From Pseudomonas sp. QS1027 (GTDB taxonomy: Bacteria > Pseudomonadota > Gammaproteobacteria > Pseudomonadales > Pseudomonadaceae): DNA of 64,000 nucleotides. Within the stretch, counting starts at the first letter, position 1. Each line of letters starts with the position of its first letter. The position numbers and the translations under genes are program-made. Under the pieces are notes generated by a model, which was not told the DNA's origin, searched no databases, and saw only the letters and a list, made by a program, of their open reading frames with translations. Below are positions 6,981 through 14,290 of the stretch, piece after piece. Location: positions 1 to 64,000 of the forward strand of contig NZ_PHSU01000018.1 in the NCBI RefSeq assembly GCF_002814235.1. Direction: 5' to 3'.

Positions 6981-7860
6981 GGCTGGGTCGCTCGCGCGCC
7001 AGCGCCAGCCAGGCCTGGGCGGCCTTGGACAGGTAGGCGCCGCGGCGCCAGACAAAGGCAATGTCCCAGCGCAGGTCGGTCGGTGAGCTCAAGGTCAGGC
7101 GCACTACGCCGGGCCGTATCAGCGAACGCGCGACCACGCTGGGCAGCAGCGCCACGCCTTGCCCGGCGGCCACCAGCGCGGCGAGAAAGTCCGCCTGGCC
7201 GCTGCGCCCGCTCTCCTTGGGGGTGAAGCCGGCTTGCCGGCAGGCCTCCATCAAGCGGTGATTGAGCACAAAACTGCGCTGGAACAGCAGGAACGGCGTA
7301 TCGGCCAATTGCTCCAGGCGGATGGAGCCTTCCTCGGCCAGCGGATGATCGGTCGCCAGCAACACATCCAGGGGCTCATCGCAAAACGGCTGGTAGTCGA
7401 ATGCCGGATCGCTCGGTTTGAGGCCCGCCCCCAGTTCCAGTTCGCCGCTCAGCACCGCCGGCTCGATCGTCAGGCTACCGCCTTCGAGCAGGTGAATGCT
7501 GATATTCGGGTAGCGCCGCCGGTACTCGGCGAAAAGGCTGGCGAACAGGGCCTCGCCGCCCAGTTGCGGCAAACCCAGGCGCAGTTCGCCCCGGGCCAAC
7601 TGGCTCAGGTCATCCAGTTCGCTGAGCAACTCGTTGCGCAGGCGCAGCATGGCTTCGGCCCGCTGAACGACCACACTGCCGGCCGCCGTCAGCAGAACCC
7701 GCGAGCCGTGACGATCGAGCAGCGGCGTGCCGAGGTCGTGTTCGAGCTGGGCGACCTGCTTGCTCACCGCCGATTGGCTGATGTGCAGGGTTTTCGCCGC
7801 CTGGGTGAAACCGCCTTGGCGGACCACCTCGATAAAGCTGCGCAGTTGCTTGAATTCCAT
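6964..7860 (-). CDS. LysR-type regulator of the adjacent lrgAB/cidAB-type genes (CidR-like)
   Basis: A 298-residue LysR protein with the N-terminal helix-turn-helix (MEFKQLRSFIEVV, then LHISQSAVSKQVAQLEHDLG) and a periplasmic-binding-protein-like effector domain (ELRLGLPQLGGEALFASLF onward). It is transcribed away from the LrgA/LrgB genes with a 97-bp gap, the classic arrangement of a LysR activator and its target. In Gram-positives CidR responds to acetate and overflow metabolism; that role here is inference. The start is set at the ATG at 7860-7858, since the longer reading adds 21 residues that run into the divergent promoter. Confidence 0.85.
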   Translation of the reverse strand: MEFKQLRSFIEVVRQGGFTQAAKTLHISQSAVSKQVAQLEHDLGTPLLDRHGSRVLLTAAGSVVVQRAEAMLRLRNELLSELDDLSQLARGELRLGLPQLGGEALFASLFAEYRRRYPNISIHLLEGGSLTIEPAVLSGELELGAGLKPSDPAFDYQPFCDEPLDVLLATDHPLAEEGSIRLEQLADTPFLLFQRSFVLNHRLMEACRQAGFTPKESGRSGQADFLAALVAAGQGVALLPSVVARSLIRPGVVRLTLSSPTDLRWDIAFVWRRGAYLSKAAQAWLALARERPSLSATR

Positions 7861-7957
7861 GGCCTGATTCCAAAGTGGAATGGCTACCAGTCTAACAATT
7901 CGCTTTTGGGATGGTAGTGACAACTTTAAAATCGGGTTCCTGAGAGGACCTGACCCG

Positions 7958-8344
7958 ATGAACCGTCTGTTGCTGAAAAAATCCTGCCGCCTGCTCGCCG
8001 AACTGGCCGTGTTGCTGGGGCTCTATCAGCTGGGCACGCTGTTCGCCGCCTGGAGCCACTGGCCGGTCCCCGGCGGGGTGATCGGCCTGGCGCTGCTGTT
8101 GCTGGCGTTCGCTACCGGCTGGGTCAAGCCCGCCACCCTGCAACTGGGGGCCGGGCTGCTGATGGCGGAGATGTTGCTGTTCTTTATCCCGGCGTTGATG
8201 AGCCTGCTGGACTACGGCGCCATGGTCCGTCAGGACGGCTGGCGGATTCTGTTGGTGATCGGCGTCAGTACCCTGGCGGTGATGCTGGCGACGGCCTTTA
8301 CCGTCGAGTTTGTCTGCCGCTGGAGCACCCGTCGTGAAGCTTGA
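7958..8344 (+). CDS. CidA/LrgA family holin-like membrane protein
   Basis: 128 residues with four hydrophobic segments: LAELAVLLGLYQLGTLFAAW, VPGGVIGLALLLLAFATGW, LGAGLLMAEMLLFFIPALMSLL and ILLVIGVSTLAVMLATAF. The PVPGGVIGLALLLL motif is diagnostic of LrgA/CidA (PF03788). These proteins work with LrgB in murein hydrolase control or in export of small metabolites such as pyruvate. GAGAGG lies 10 bp before the ATG. The gene overlaps lrgB by 11 bp. Confidence 0.88.
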   Translation: MNRLLLKKSCRLLAELAVLLGLYQLGTLFAAWSHWPVPGGVIGLALLLLAFATGWVKPATLQLGAGLLMAEMLLFFIPALMSLLDYGAMVRQDGWRILLVIGVSTLAVMLATAFTVEFVCRWSTRREA

Positions 8345-9020
8345 GTGGATGTCCCTGTTCTGGCTGGGGCTGACCTTGGCCGCTTATGTGTTCAGCCGTT
8401 GGATGTATGGCCGCACGGGTCGCTATCTGCTGTCGCCACTGATTCTGGTGCCCATCGTATTACTCGCGGTGGCGCTACCGTTGCACACGGCGTACGCCGA
8501 ATACTCGCGCGATACCCACTGGCTGATGCTGATCCTCGGGCCGGTCACCGTGGCCTTCGCGGTGCCGATCTGGCAGCAGCGGCAGATGCTGGTGCGCCAT
8601 GGCCCGGCGTTGCTGCTGGGCATGCTCGCCGGCAGCGTCGCGTCCATCGGCACTTCCTATGGGTTGGCCAGGGCGCTGTCGCTGGATAACAGCCTGACCC
8701 TGTCGCTGGTGCCGCGCTCGATCACCACGCCCTTTGCCATGCCGCTGGCGCAGAACCTCGGCGGCGTGCCGGAGCTGACCGCGGTGTTCGTGATGGTCAC
8801 CGGGGTGTTCGGGGCCTTTCTCGGCGGGCTGCTGCTCAAGTGGTTGCCGTTGCGCAGCAGCCTGGCCCGCGGTGCGCTGTTCGGTGTCGGAGCCCACGGG
8901 GCCGGGGTCAGTCGCGCCCGTGAAGTCGGCGGTGAAGAGGGTTCGGTGGCGGGCCTGGTGATGGTGTTGACGGGGCTGCTGAACCTGTTTGCCGCGCCTC
9001 TGTTGGCGGCAGTGATCTGA
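8334..9020 (+). CDS. LrgB family membrane protein
   Basis: A 228-residue polytopic protein (at least six hydrophobic helices). It carries the LrgB hallmarks SLVPRSITTPFAMPLAQNLGG and GFGAHGAGVSRAREV-like text (here FGVGAHGAGVSRAREVG), followed by EEGSVAGLVM. The GTG start at 8334 has GGAG 8 bp upstream and overlaps the end of lrgA, indicating coupled translation. An internal ATG at 8349 is an alternative with no evident ribosome-binding site. Together with LrgA it forms the membrane complex controlled by the divergent LysR gene. It probably participates in autolysis control or carbon overflow. Confidence 0.9.
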   Translation: MKLEWMSLFWLGLTLAAYVFSRWMYGRTGRYLLSPLILVPIVLLAVALPLHTAYAEYSRDTHWLMLILGPVTVAFAVPIWQQRQMLVRHGPALLLGMLAGSVASIGTSYGLARALSLDNSLTLSLVPRSITTPFAMPLAQNLGGVPELTAVFVMVTGVFGAFLGGLLLKWLPLRSSLARGALFGVGAHGAGVSRAREVGGEEGSVAGLVMVLTGLLNLFAAPLLAAVI

Positions 9021-9127
9021 CCCGCTGAGTCATCAAGCTGGCTGGCAATGCAACTCCGTCGGGGCAACCGGCTGCTCTAGACTGGTCGGTACTAGAATAA
9101 AAGCCGGAAACCACCGAGGTCAGTGCC

Positions 9128-9910
9128 GTGAACGCAGCCCCTGTTACCGCCGCACCCGATGTGAAGAGCCAAGTCAGCGCCGCCGAATGGCAGACCCGCG
9201 TGGACCTGGCGGCCTGTTATCGCCTGGTGGCGATGCACGGCTGGGACGACCTGATCTTCACCCATATCTCGGCCAAGGTGCCGGGTACCGAGGATTTCCT
9301 GATCAACCCCTACGGGCTGATGTTCCACGAGATCACCGCGTCGAGCCTGGTCAAGGTCGACCAGGCCGGCAACAAGCTGCTGGACAGCCCCTACGAGATC
9401 AACCCGGCCGGCTACACCATCCACAGCGCCATTCATGAGGTGCGGCACGACGTGACCTGCGTACTGCACACCCACACCGCCGCCGGTGTCGCGGTCTCGG
9501 CGCAGCAGCAGGGCGTTCTGCCCATCAGCCAGCAATCGTTGTTCGTGCTGTCGAGCCTGGCGTATCACGCTTACGAAGGAGTGGCCCTCAACCATGAGGA
9601 GAAAGCGCGGTTGCAGGCCGACCTGGGCGAAAACAATTTTCTGATGCTGCACAACCACGGCTTGCTCACCTGTGGTTCGACCATCGCCGACACCTTCCTG
9701 ATGATGTTCACCTTCCAGCGCGCCTGCGATATCCAGGTGCTGGCGCAAAATGGCGCGGCGCCGCTGATCGTCATCGAACCGCAGATTCTCGCCGGGGCCA
9801 AGGCCATGGTCGCGGCGGTGACCCGCAGTGCCCAGGGCATGGGCGGGGCGCTGGCGTGGCCGGCACTGCTGCGCAAGCTGGACAAAGAGGACTCCGGGTT
9901 CAGGCTCTGA
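9128..9910 (+). CDS. Class II aldolase/adducin family protein
   Basis: A 260-residue protein with the class II aldolase fold: GWDDLIFTHISAKVPG near the start, the metal-binding HTHTAAG motif, HNHGLLTCG further on, and a C-terminal helical tail. Related enzymes are fuculose-phosphate aldolase and ribulose-phosphate epimerase, but this adducin-like subgroup of pseudomonads has no assigned reaction. It starts at a GTG (9128) preceded by a CGAGG element 7 bp away. A weak TAGAAT -10-like hexamer lies at 9093. It is followed 161 bp later by an SDR on the same strand, a pairing also recalled from P. aeruginosa. Reaction unknown. Confidence 0.85.
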   Translation: MNAAPVTAAPDVKSQVSAAEWQTRVDLAACYRLVAMHGWDDLIFTHISAKVPGTEDFLINPYGLMFHEITASSLVKVDQAGNKLLDSPYEINPAGYTIHSAIHEVRHDVTCVLHTHTAAGVAVSAQQQGVLPISQQSLFVLSSLAYHAYEGVALNHEEKARLQADLGENNFLMLHNHGLLTCGSTIADTFLMMFTFQRACDIQVLAQNGAAPLIVIEPQILAGAKAMVAAVTRSAQGMGGALAWPALLRKLDKEDSGFRL

Positions 9911-10071
9911 GGCCACTGCCCGGCTGGCGTCAACGGGGAGGGTCGCGGCCAGGGCCGGACTATCCTGCTGCCTTATCGCGTACCATTCAGCCCTGGCCGA
10001 CTTTATTGTGACCAAAGGCCGGGTGTCCGACACTCGGCGTCTATTTCCATCGGCCCTGGCTGGAGTCCTGT

Positions 10072-10983
10072 ATGAGTGAGTCTGTGCGCTTCGAAGATAA
10101 AGTGGTGATCGTCACCGGAGCCGGCGGCGGCCTGGGGCGTGCCCATGCACTGCTGTTCGCCCGTCATGGGGCGAAAGTGGTGGTCAACGACCTCGGCGGC
10201 TCGGCCCATGGCGAAGGCGCCAATGCCTCGGCGGCGGACAAGGTGGTGGCCGAGATTCGCGAGGCCGGCGGTACGGCCGTGGCCAACCATGACTCGGTCA
10301 CCGACGGCGACAAGATCGTACAGAACGCCCTGGATGCCTTCGGTCGTATCGATGTGGTGGTGAACAACGCCGGCATCCTGCGGGACAAGACCTTCCTGAA
10401 AATGGAGGATGCCGACTGGGACCTGGTTTACCGGGTGCATGTCGAAGGCGCCTACAAAGTCACCCATGCGGCCTGGCCCCATATGCGTGAGCAGAATTAC
10501 GGCCGGGTGATCTTCACCGCGTCGACTTCCGGTATCTACGGCAATTTCGGCCAGTCCAACTACGGCATGGCCAAGCTCGGCCTGTATGGCCTGACCCGGA
10601 CCCTGGCCATCGAGGGCCGCAAGAACAACATCCTGGTCAACGCCATCGCCCCGACGGGCGGCACGCGCATGACCGAAGGCCTGATCCCGCCGCAGGTGTT
10701 CGAGCTGCTGAAGCCGGAACTGATCAGCCCGCTGGTGGTGTTTCTCGGCAGTGAGCAGTGTGATGAAACTTCCGGCCTGTTCGAGGTCGGTGGTGGCTGG
10801 ATCGGCAAGACCCGTTGGGAGCGCAGCCTGGGCGCCGGCTTCGACCCGCACAATGGCTTTTCGGTGGAAGACGTGGCGGCCAGCTGGAAGCAGATCTGCG
10901 ATTTCGACGGCGCCGTGCACCCGAAGGACACGCCTGAAGCCCTGCGGGAAATGATGGCGAATCTGCAGAAGTACATGGCCTGA
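10072..10983 (+). CDS. SDR family oxidoreductase, (3R)-hydroxyacyl-CoA dehydrogenase-like
   Basis: A 303-residue classical SDR with the TGAGGGLGRAHA cofactor loop, NNAG at the end of strand 4, the catalytic Ser in TASTSG and Tyr-Lys in NYGMAK. Its overall layout and C-terminal extension (GGGWIGKTRWERS, then EDVAASWKQICDF) are those of the dehydrogenase module of peroxisomal multifunctional enzyme type 2, so an acyl-CoA substrate is likely. GGAG lies 7 bp before the ATG. The gene stands alone between the aldolase-like gene and a REPIN. The specific substrate is not determined. Confidence 0.88.
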   Translation: MSESVRFEDKVVIVTGAGGGLGRAHALLFARHGAKVVVNDLGGSAHGEGANASAADKVVAEIREAGGTAVANHDSVTDGDKIVQNALDAFGRIDVVVNNAGILRDKTFLKMEDADWDLVYRVHVEGAYKVTHAAWPHMREQNYGRVIFTASTSGIYGNFGQSNYGMAKLGLYGLTRTLAIEGRKNNILVNAIAPTGGTRMTEGLIPPQVFELLKPELISPLVVFLGSEQCDETSGLFEVGGGWIGKTRWERSLGAGFDPHNGFSVEDVAASWKQICDFDGAVHPKDTPEALREMMANLQKYMA

Positions 10984-11011
10984 AAGCAAGGCTACCTGAC
11001 ACAGCGCAGTA

Positions 11012-11095
11012 CCTGTAGGAGCTGGCTTGCCGGCGATAGCGGCCGCGAGGGCGATACAAGGCTCAAAGTCCTCATCGCAGCCGGCTCCTTACAGG
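11012..11095. repeat. REPIN (paired inverted REP sequences)
   Basis: The left arm CCTGTAGGAGCTGGCTTG continues to GCCGGCGAT; the right arm (ATCGCAGCCGGCTCC, then TTACAGG) is its degenerate inverse, followed by the GGGGCGGTGT tail shared with other copies in the window. REPINs are mobilised by RAYT transposases encoded elsewhere in Pseudomonas genomes. It lies between the convergent SDR and amidase genes and may also act in transcription termination. Confidence 0.8.
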
Positions 11096-11147
11096 GGGGG
11101 CGGTGTTTTAATAACCGGACAGGGGCAAGCCCTGCACCGGTTTTGCC

Positions 11148-11933
11148 TCAGTTGGCCTGTATTGCCCCCGGGAAGTACTTCTCCACCAGTGCCGCGAGGA
11201 TGGCCGCAGTCTCGGCATCCAGCACCCCATCGTAATTCTCCGCTCGGAAATGCAACTGGAAGGCCCTGACCAGTTGTTTGAACCCCGTTTGCGTGTCGGC
11301 TCCCGTCACGTCATACCCGTACTTCCTGAACCGCTCCAAGGTTGTTTTCTGCGGCGGCAGGCCTGCGCGGAGATAGTGCTGCAGGTAGCGGTCGCGGGTG
11401 CTCTCGTCGTACCAGGCACCAATGCCCGACAGGTACAGGTCGTGCCAGGGAAAGGCGGCCCCCGGATCACTCTTGCGGCTCCAGGCGATATCCGAATGCC
11501 CGACCACCTGGGTGGGCGTGATCTCGGGATAGCGGGCGAGGATATTCAACGACAACTGTTTGAGCGCCTCGATCTGCCGGGGCTCATAGGGCGGAAAATG
11601 AAACTGCCCCCCGCTGTCTGAAGCCAGGTTGACGATCTCGATGCCGATCGAAGTGTCGTTGAGCTGTGTTCTGCCGGCCCAGGCACTGGCGCCCGCATGC
11701 CAGGCGCGCTTTTCTTCGTCGACCAGATTGAAGACTTCCTGCTCCTTGAAACCGGCCTGGAGATAACTCGGGTCGGTGACATCGGGCACCAGGTAATGGC
11801 TGCTGACCTGGGCCCCGGTGAGGGCCTTGACCGAGCTGGCAAAGTCGATGGCGGTGTAATGCAGCACCAGAAAGCGAACCCTGTCGTTGAAACCCCGGGT
11901 GCTGCGATAGGTGTTGTAATTGATCGGTTTCAT
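11148..11933 (-). CDS. N-acetylmuramoyl-L-alanine amidase, AmpDh3-like, without signal peptide
   Basis: The 261-residue zinc amidase_2 enzyme cleaves the MurNAc-L-Ala bond of peptidoglycan. Residues visible are the first zinc His in FLVLHYTAIDFASS, GIEIVNLA in the core, and GHSDIAWSRKSDPG with the second His, catalytic Lys and Asp ligand. A C-terminal helical domain (about 190-261, PQKTTLERFRKYGYD and QLHFRAENYDG) resembles a peptidoglycan-binding domain. The sequence strongly resembles P. aeruginosa AmpDh3, from memory. There is no signal peptide at the chosen start, which has GGAG 6 bp upstream. AmpDh3 has been described as a type VI secretion effector, but here no T6SS or obvious immunity gene adjoins, so delivery is open. 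Confidence 0.88.
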   Translation of the reverse strand: MKPINYNTYRSTRGFNDRVRFLVLHYTAIDFASSVKALTGAQVSSHYLVPDVTDPSYLQAGFKEQEVFNLVDEEKRAWHAGASAWAGRTQLNDTSIGIEIVNLASDSGGQFHFPPYEPRQIEALKQLSLNILARYPEITPTQVVGHSDIAWSRKSDPGAAFPWHDLYLSGIGAWYDESTRDRYLQHYLRAGLPPQKTTLERFRKYGYDVTGADTQTGFKQLVRAFQLHFRAENYDGVLDAETAAILAALVEKYFPGAIQAN

Positions 11934-12056
11934 AAGCGACTCCTTCCCTATCACGTGATGTGGTTGAGCGGAACAGGGTGAGTCGTGGTGTTGAGTCGGG
12001 AAAGAGGCTTGGATCGTTCCAGGTTGTAAGAAGGGTCCTTGGTTACCTTTGAAGTT

Positions 12057-12188
12057 TCAGCGGTCCTGAAAGAGCGGCGTGACGATGAATGATGCAGGCA
12101 TAAAAAAGGCCACTGCAAACGCAGTGGCCAAGGGAAGACGTTCGATCAAGGAGTAAATCAACGTCAGTAAAGAGTAGATGACGATCAT
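12057..12188 (-). CDS. Possible 43-residue hydrophobic small protein (low confidence)
   Basis: Read leftward from ATG 12188-12186 the frame runs 43 codons to TGA. It is strongly hydrophobic: MIVIYSLLTLIYSLIERL, then PLATAFAVAFF and MPASFIVTPLF. That would give one or two membrane helices. No Shine-Dalgarno sequence precedes the ATG, and the central codons coincide with a terminator-like hairpin. Chance is therefore quite possible. It is on the same strand as and 123 bp upstream of the AmpDh3-like amidase, so it would be a candidate partner if real. No homologue is recognised. Confidence 0.2.
   Translation of the reverse strand: MIVIYSLLTLIYSLIERLPLATAFAVAFFMPASFIVTPLFQDR
12102..12129 (-). 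terminator. Rho-independent-terminator-like hairpin, minus strand
   Basis: GGCCACTGC (12108-12116) and GCAGTGGCC (12121-12129) pair perfectly around AAAC. On the minus strand the stem is followed directly by six U residues. No annotated gene ends here, so it would terminate a short unannotated minus-strand transcript starting between about 12130 and 12470, such as a small RNA. Confidence 0.5.
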
Positions 12189-12233
12189 AATAAGGCGTTC
12201 AGTTTCGCTGAAACAGCCTGCTTTGCGACAATC

Positions 12234-12256
12234 ACTGTTACCGCTGGGGTAACAGT
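12234..12256. promoter_or_regulatory. 9-bp inverted repeat upstream of the DUF1302 gene (candidate operator)
   Basis: ACTGTTACC (12234-12242) and GGTAACAGT (12248-12256) are exact inverse copies with a 5-bp spacer. The 14-bp centre-to-centre spacing fits binding of a dimeric regulator. It lies about 215 bp before the DUF1302 start. The LuxR/MalT-like regulator encoded just downstream of the DUF1302-DUF1329 pair is a natural candidate to bind it. This is inference from position only. Confidence 0.35.
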
Positions 12257-12472
12257 TGCCCGTTCAAGTCGCGATGTCCGGAGCCGCCCCGGCTACCCTC
12301 CATCCATGTGCGCTATGACGCCTTATCCACCGGTTCGATGGTGCGCTGCAACGCGCGCCGCAGGCACTTATTCATCCTTTCGAGGTACGGCACGAATACC
12401 TCCTTGGTGCGCTTATCGCTCCCGTTGGTGGTGAGTAGGGTGAAGCCTTCTGTCACACACCGGGGAAGACGC

Positions 12473-14266
12473 ATGACAAAAACAACAATGCGCGCCATCT
12501 TCACGCCGCAGGCTCTGGCCATCGCGGTTGCCATGGGCGTCAGTGCGCAGGCGCAGGCGGTTTCGTTCAATATCGGGGAAATCGAAGGTCAATTCGACTC
12601 GTCCCTGTCGGCTGGCGTGAGCTGGGGCCTGCGTGATGCCGACAAGACCCTGGTGGGGGTGCCCAACGGCGGCACCGGCCAGGCTTCCACCGGTGATGAC
12701 GGACGCTTGAACTACAAGAAAGGCCAAGCCTTCTCGAAGATCATCAAGGGCATTCACGACCTGGAATTGAAGTACGGTGACACCGGCGTCTTCGTCCGGG
12801 GCAAGTACTGGTACGACTTTGCGACGGCCGACGGCAGCCAGGACTTCAAAAACATCAGCGATTACCATCGCGATGAGGGGGCCCGCTCTTCGGGCGCGGA
12901 AATCCTCGACGCCTTCGTCTACCACAACTACTCCATCGCCGATCTGCCGGGCACCGTGCGCCTGGGCAAGCAGGTGGTCAGTTGGGGTGAAAGTACCTTT
13001 ATCGGTAACTCGATCAACAGCATCAACCCCATCGACGTCTCGGCGTTTCGCCGGCCGGGTGCCGAGATCAAGGAAGGCCTGATCCCGGTCAATATGTTCT
13101 TTGCTTCCCAGAGCCTGACCGACCAACTGACGGTCGAAGGGTTCTACCAGTTGAATTGGGAAAATACCGTCGTCGACAACTGCGGCACCTTCTTCGGCAA
13201 CGATGTGGTGCAACACGGTTGCAACAACAACTACACCGTCGGCAGTCCGGCGATTGCGCCGTTGCAACCGGTTGCCGCGGCGTTCGGCCAAGGCTTCCAG
13301 GTCACGCCAGAGGGTGTCGTCGTGCAGCGGGCCGATGATCGTGACGCCCGTAACAGCGGTCAATGGGGCATGGCCCTGCGCTGGCTGGGCAGCGACACCG
13401 AGTACGGCTTGTACTACATGAATTATCACAGCCGTACGCCGACAGTGGGCACTATCACCGCCGGTCAAAGCACGATTAACAGTATCCCGGGTGTGATTGC
13501 CACCGGTAACGCGCTGTCCCCTGGAAACGGGGTAAACCTGGCCACCAGCATGCTGCTCGGTCGTGGTCAGTACTACCTGGAGTATCCGGAAGATATTCAT
13601 CTCTATGGTGCGAGCTTCTCCACTACCTTGCCCACCGGCACCGCCTGGAGTGGCGAGATCAGCTACCGGCCCAATGCACCGGTGCAGATCAACACCACCG
13701 ACCTGACCCTGGCCCTGGTCAACCCGCTCAGCGGTGGCACCTCCTCGCCGCTCCAGACTTCGGCCGGCGCCGACAACTCCGGCTACCGCCGCAAGGAAAT
13801 CACCCAGATACAAAGCACCCTGACGCAGTTCTTCGACCAGGTCCTGGGTGCCGAGCGCCTGACGTTGGTGGGCGAGGCGGGGATGACCTACGTCGGCGGC
13901 CTGGAGACCAAGGACAAGATTCGTTACGGGCGTGACTCGGTCTACGGCGCCTATGGCTACCAGGGTGATACCAGCGGTTTCGTCACCGCGACCTCCTGGG
14001 GCTACCGTGCCCGGGCGATCCTCGACTACAGCAACGTGTTCGCCGGGATCAACCTCAAGCCCAACGTGTCCTGGTCCCATGACGTCAAGGGTTACGGCCC
14101 CAACGGCCTGTTCAACCAGGGCGCCAAGGCGGTCAGCATCGGTTTGGACGCCGACTACCGCAACACCTACACCGCGAGCCTCAGCTTCACCGACTTTTTC
14201 GGTGGCAACTACAACACCCTGATTGACCGTGACTTCGTGGCGCTCAGCGTCGGCGCGAACTTCTGA
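12473..14266 (+). CDS. DUF1302 family outer-membrane-type protein
   Basis: A 597-residue secreted protein. A signal peptide (about 1-33, AIAVAMGVSAQAQA) is followed by VSFNIGEIEGQFDSSLSAG and alternating beta-strand text to a C-terminal strand ending in Phe (DFVALSVGANF), as in outer-membrane barrels. The DUF1302 motif VRLGKQVVSWGEST is present. The ATG at 12473 is preferred because GGGGAAG precedes it and the signal peptide begins there; a longer reading adds 55 non-signal residues. DUF1302 proteins are always found with DUF1329 proteins. In P. putida the homologous pair has, as I recall, been linked to growth on fatty-acid-type substrates or their esters. A channel or lipid-handling role is probable but unproven. 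Confidence 0.85.
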   Translation: MTKTTMRAIFTPQALAIAVAMGVSAQAQAVSFNIGEIEGQFDSSLSAGVSWGLRDADKTLVGVPNGGTGQASTGDDGRLNYKKGQAFSKIIKGIHDLELKYGDTGVFVRGKYWYDFATADGSQDFKNISDYHRDEGARSSGAEILDAFVYHNYSIADLPGTVRLGKQVVSWGESTFIGNSINSINPIDVSAFRRPGAEIKEGLIPVNMFFASQSLTDQLTVEGFYQLNWENTVVDNCGTFFGNDVVQHGCNNNYTVGSPAIAPLQPVAAAFGQGFQVTPEGVVVQRADDRDARNSGQWGMALRWLGSDTEYGLYYMNYHSRTPTVGTITAGQSTINSIPGVIATGNALSPGNGVNLATSMLLGRGQYYLEYPEDIHLYGASFSTTLPTGTAWSGEISYRPNAPVQINTTDLTLALVNPLSGGTSSPLQTSAGADNSGYRRKEITQIQSTLTQFFDQVLGAERLTLVGEAGMTYVGGLETKDKIRYGRDSVYGAYGYQGDTSGFVTATSWGYRARAILDYSNVFAGINLKPNVSWSHDVKGYGPNGLFNQGAKAVSIGLDADYRNTYTASLSFTDFFGGNYNTLIDRDFVALSVGANF

Positions 14267-14290
14267 TCCAGGCTTGAGAAGGACAACTTT

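Larger units (their letters stand above)
11934..12472. other. 539-bp intergenic region between amidase and DUF1302 gene
   Basis: No conventional gene was identified. It contains a minus-strand hairpin with an A-run at 12102-12129, a 43-codon hydrophobic ORF on the minus strand around that hairpin, and a 9-bp inverted repeat at 12234-12256. It must also hold the promoters of the amidase (leftward) and of the DUF1302 gene (rightward). None of the promoters was recognisable with confidence. Confidence 0.5.

Noticed and set aside
12313..12570. 85-codon minus-strand frame overlapping the start of the DUF1302 gene
   Set aside because: Part of it looks protein-like (TTNGSDKRTKEVFVPYLE), but it overlaps the signal peptide of a secure gene, lacks a ribosome-binding site and matches no family known to me.
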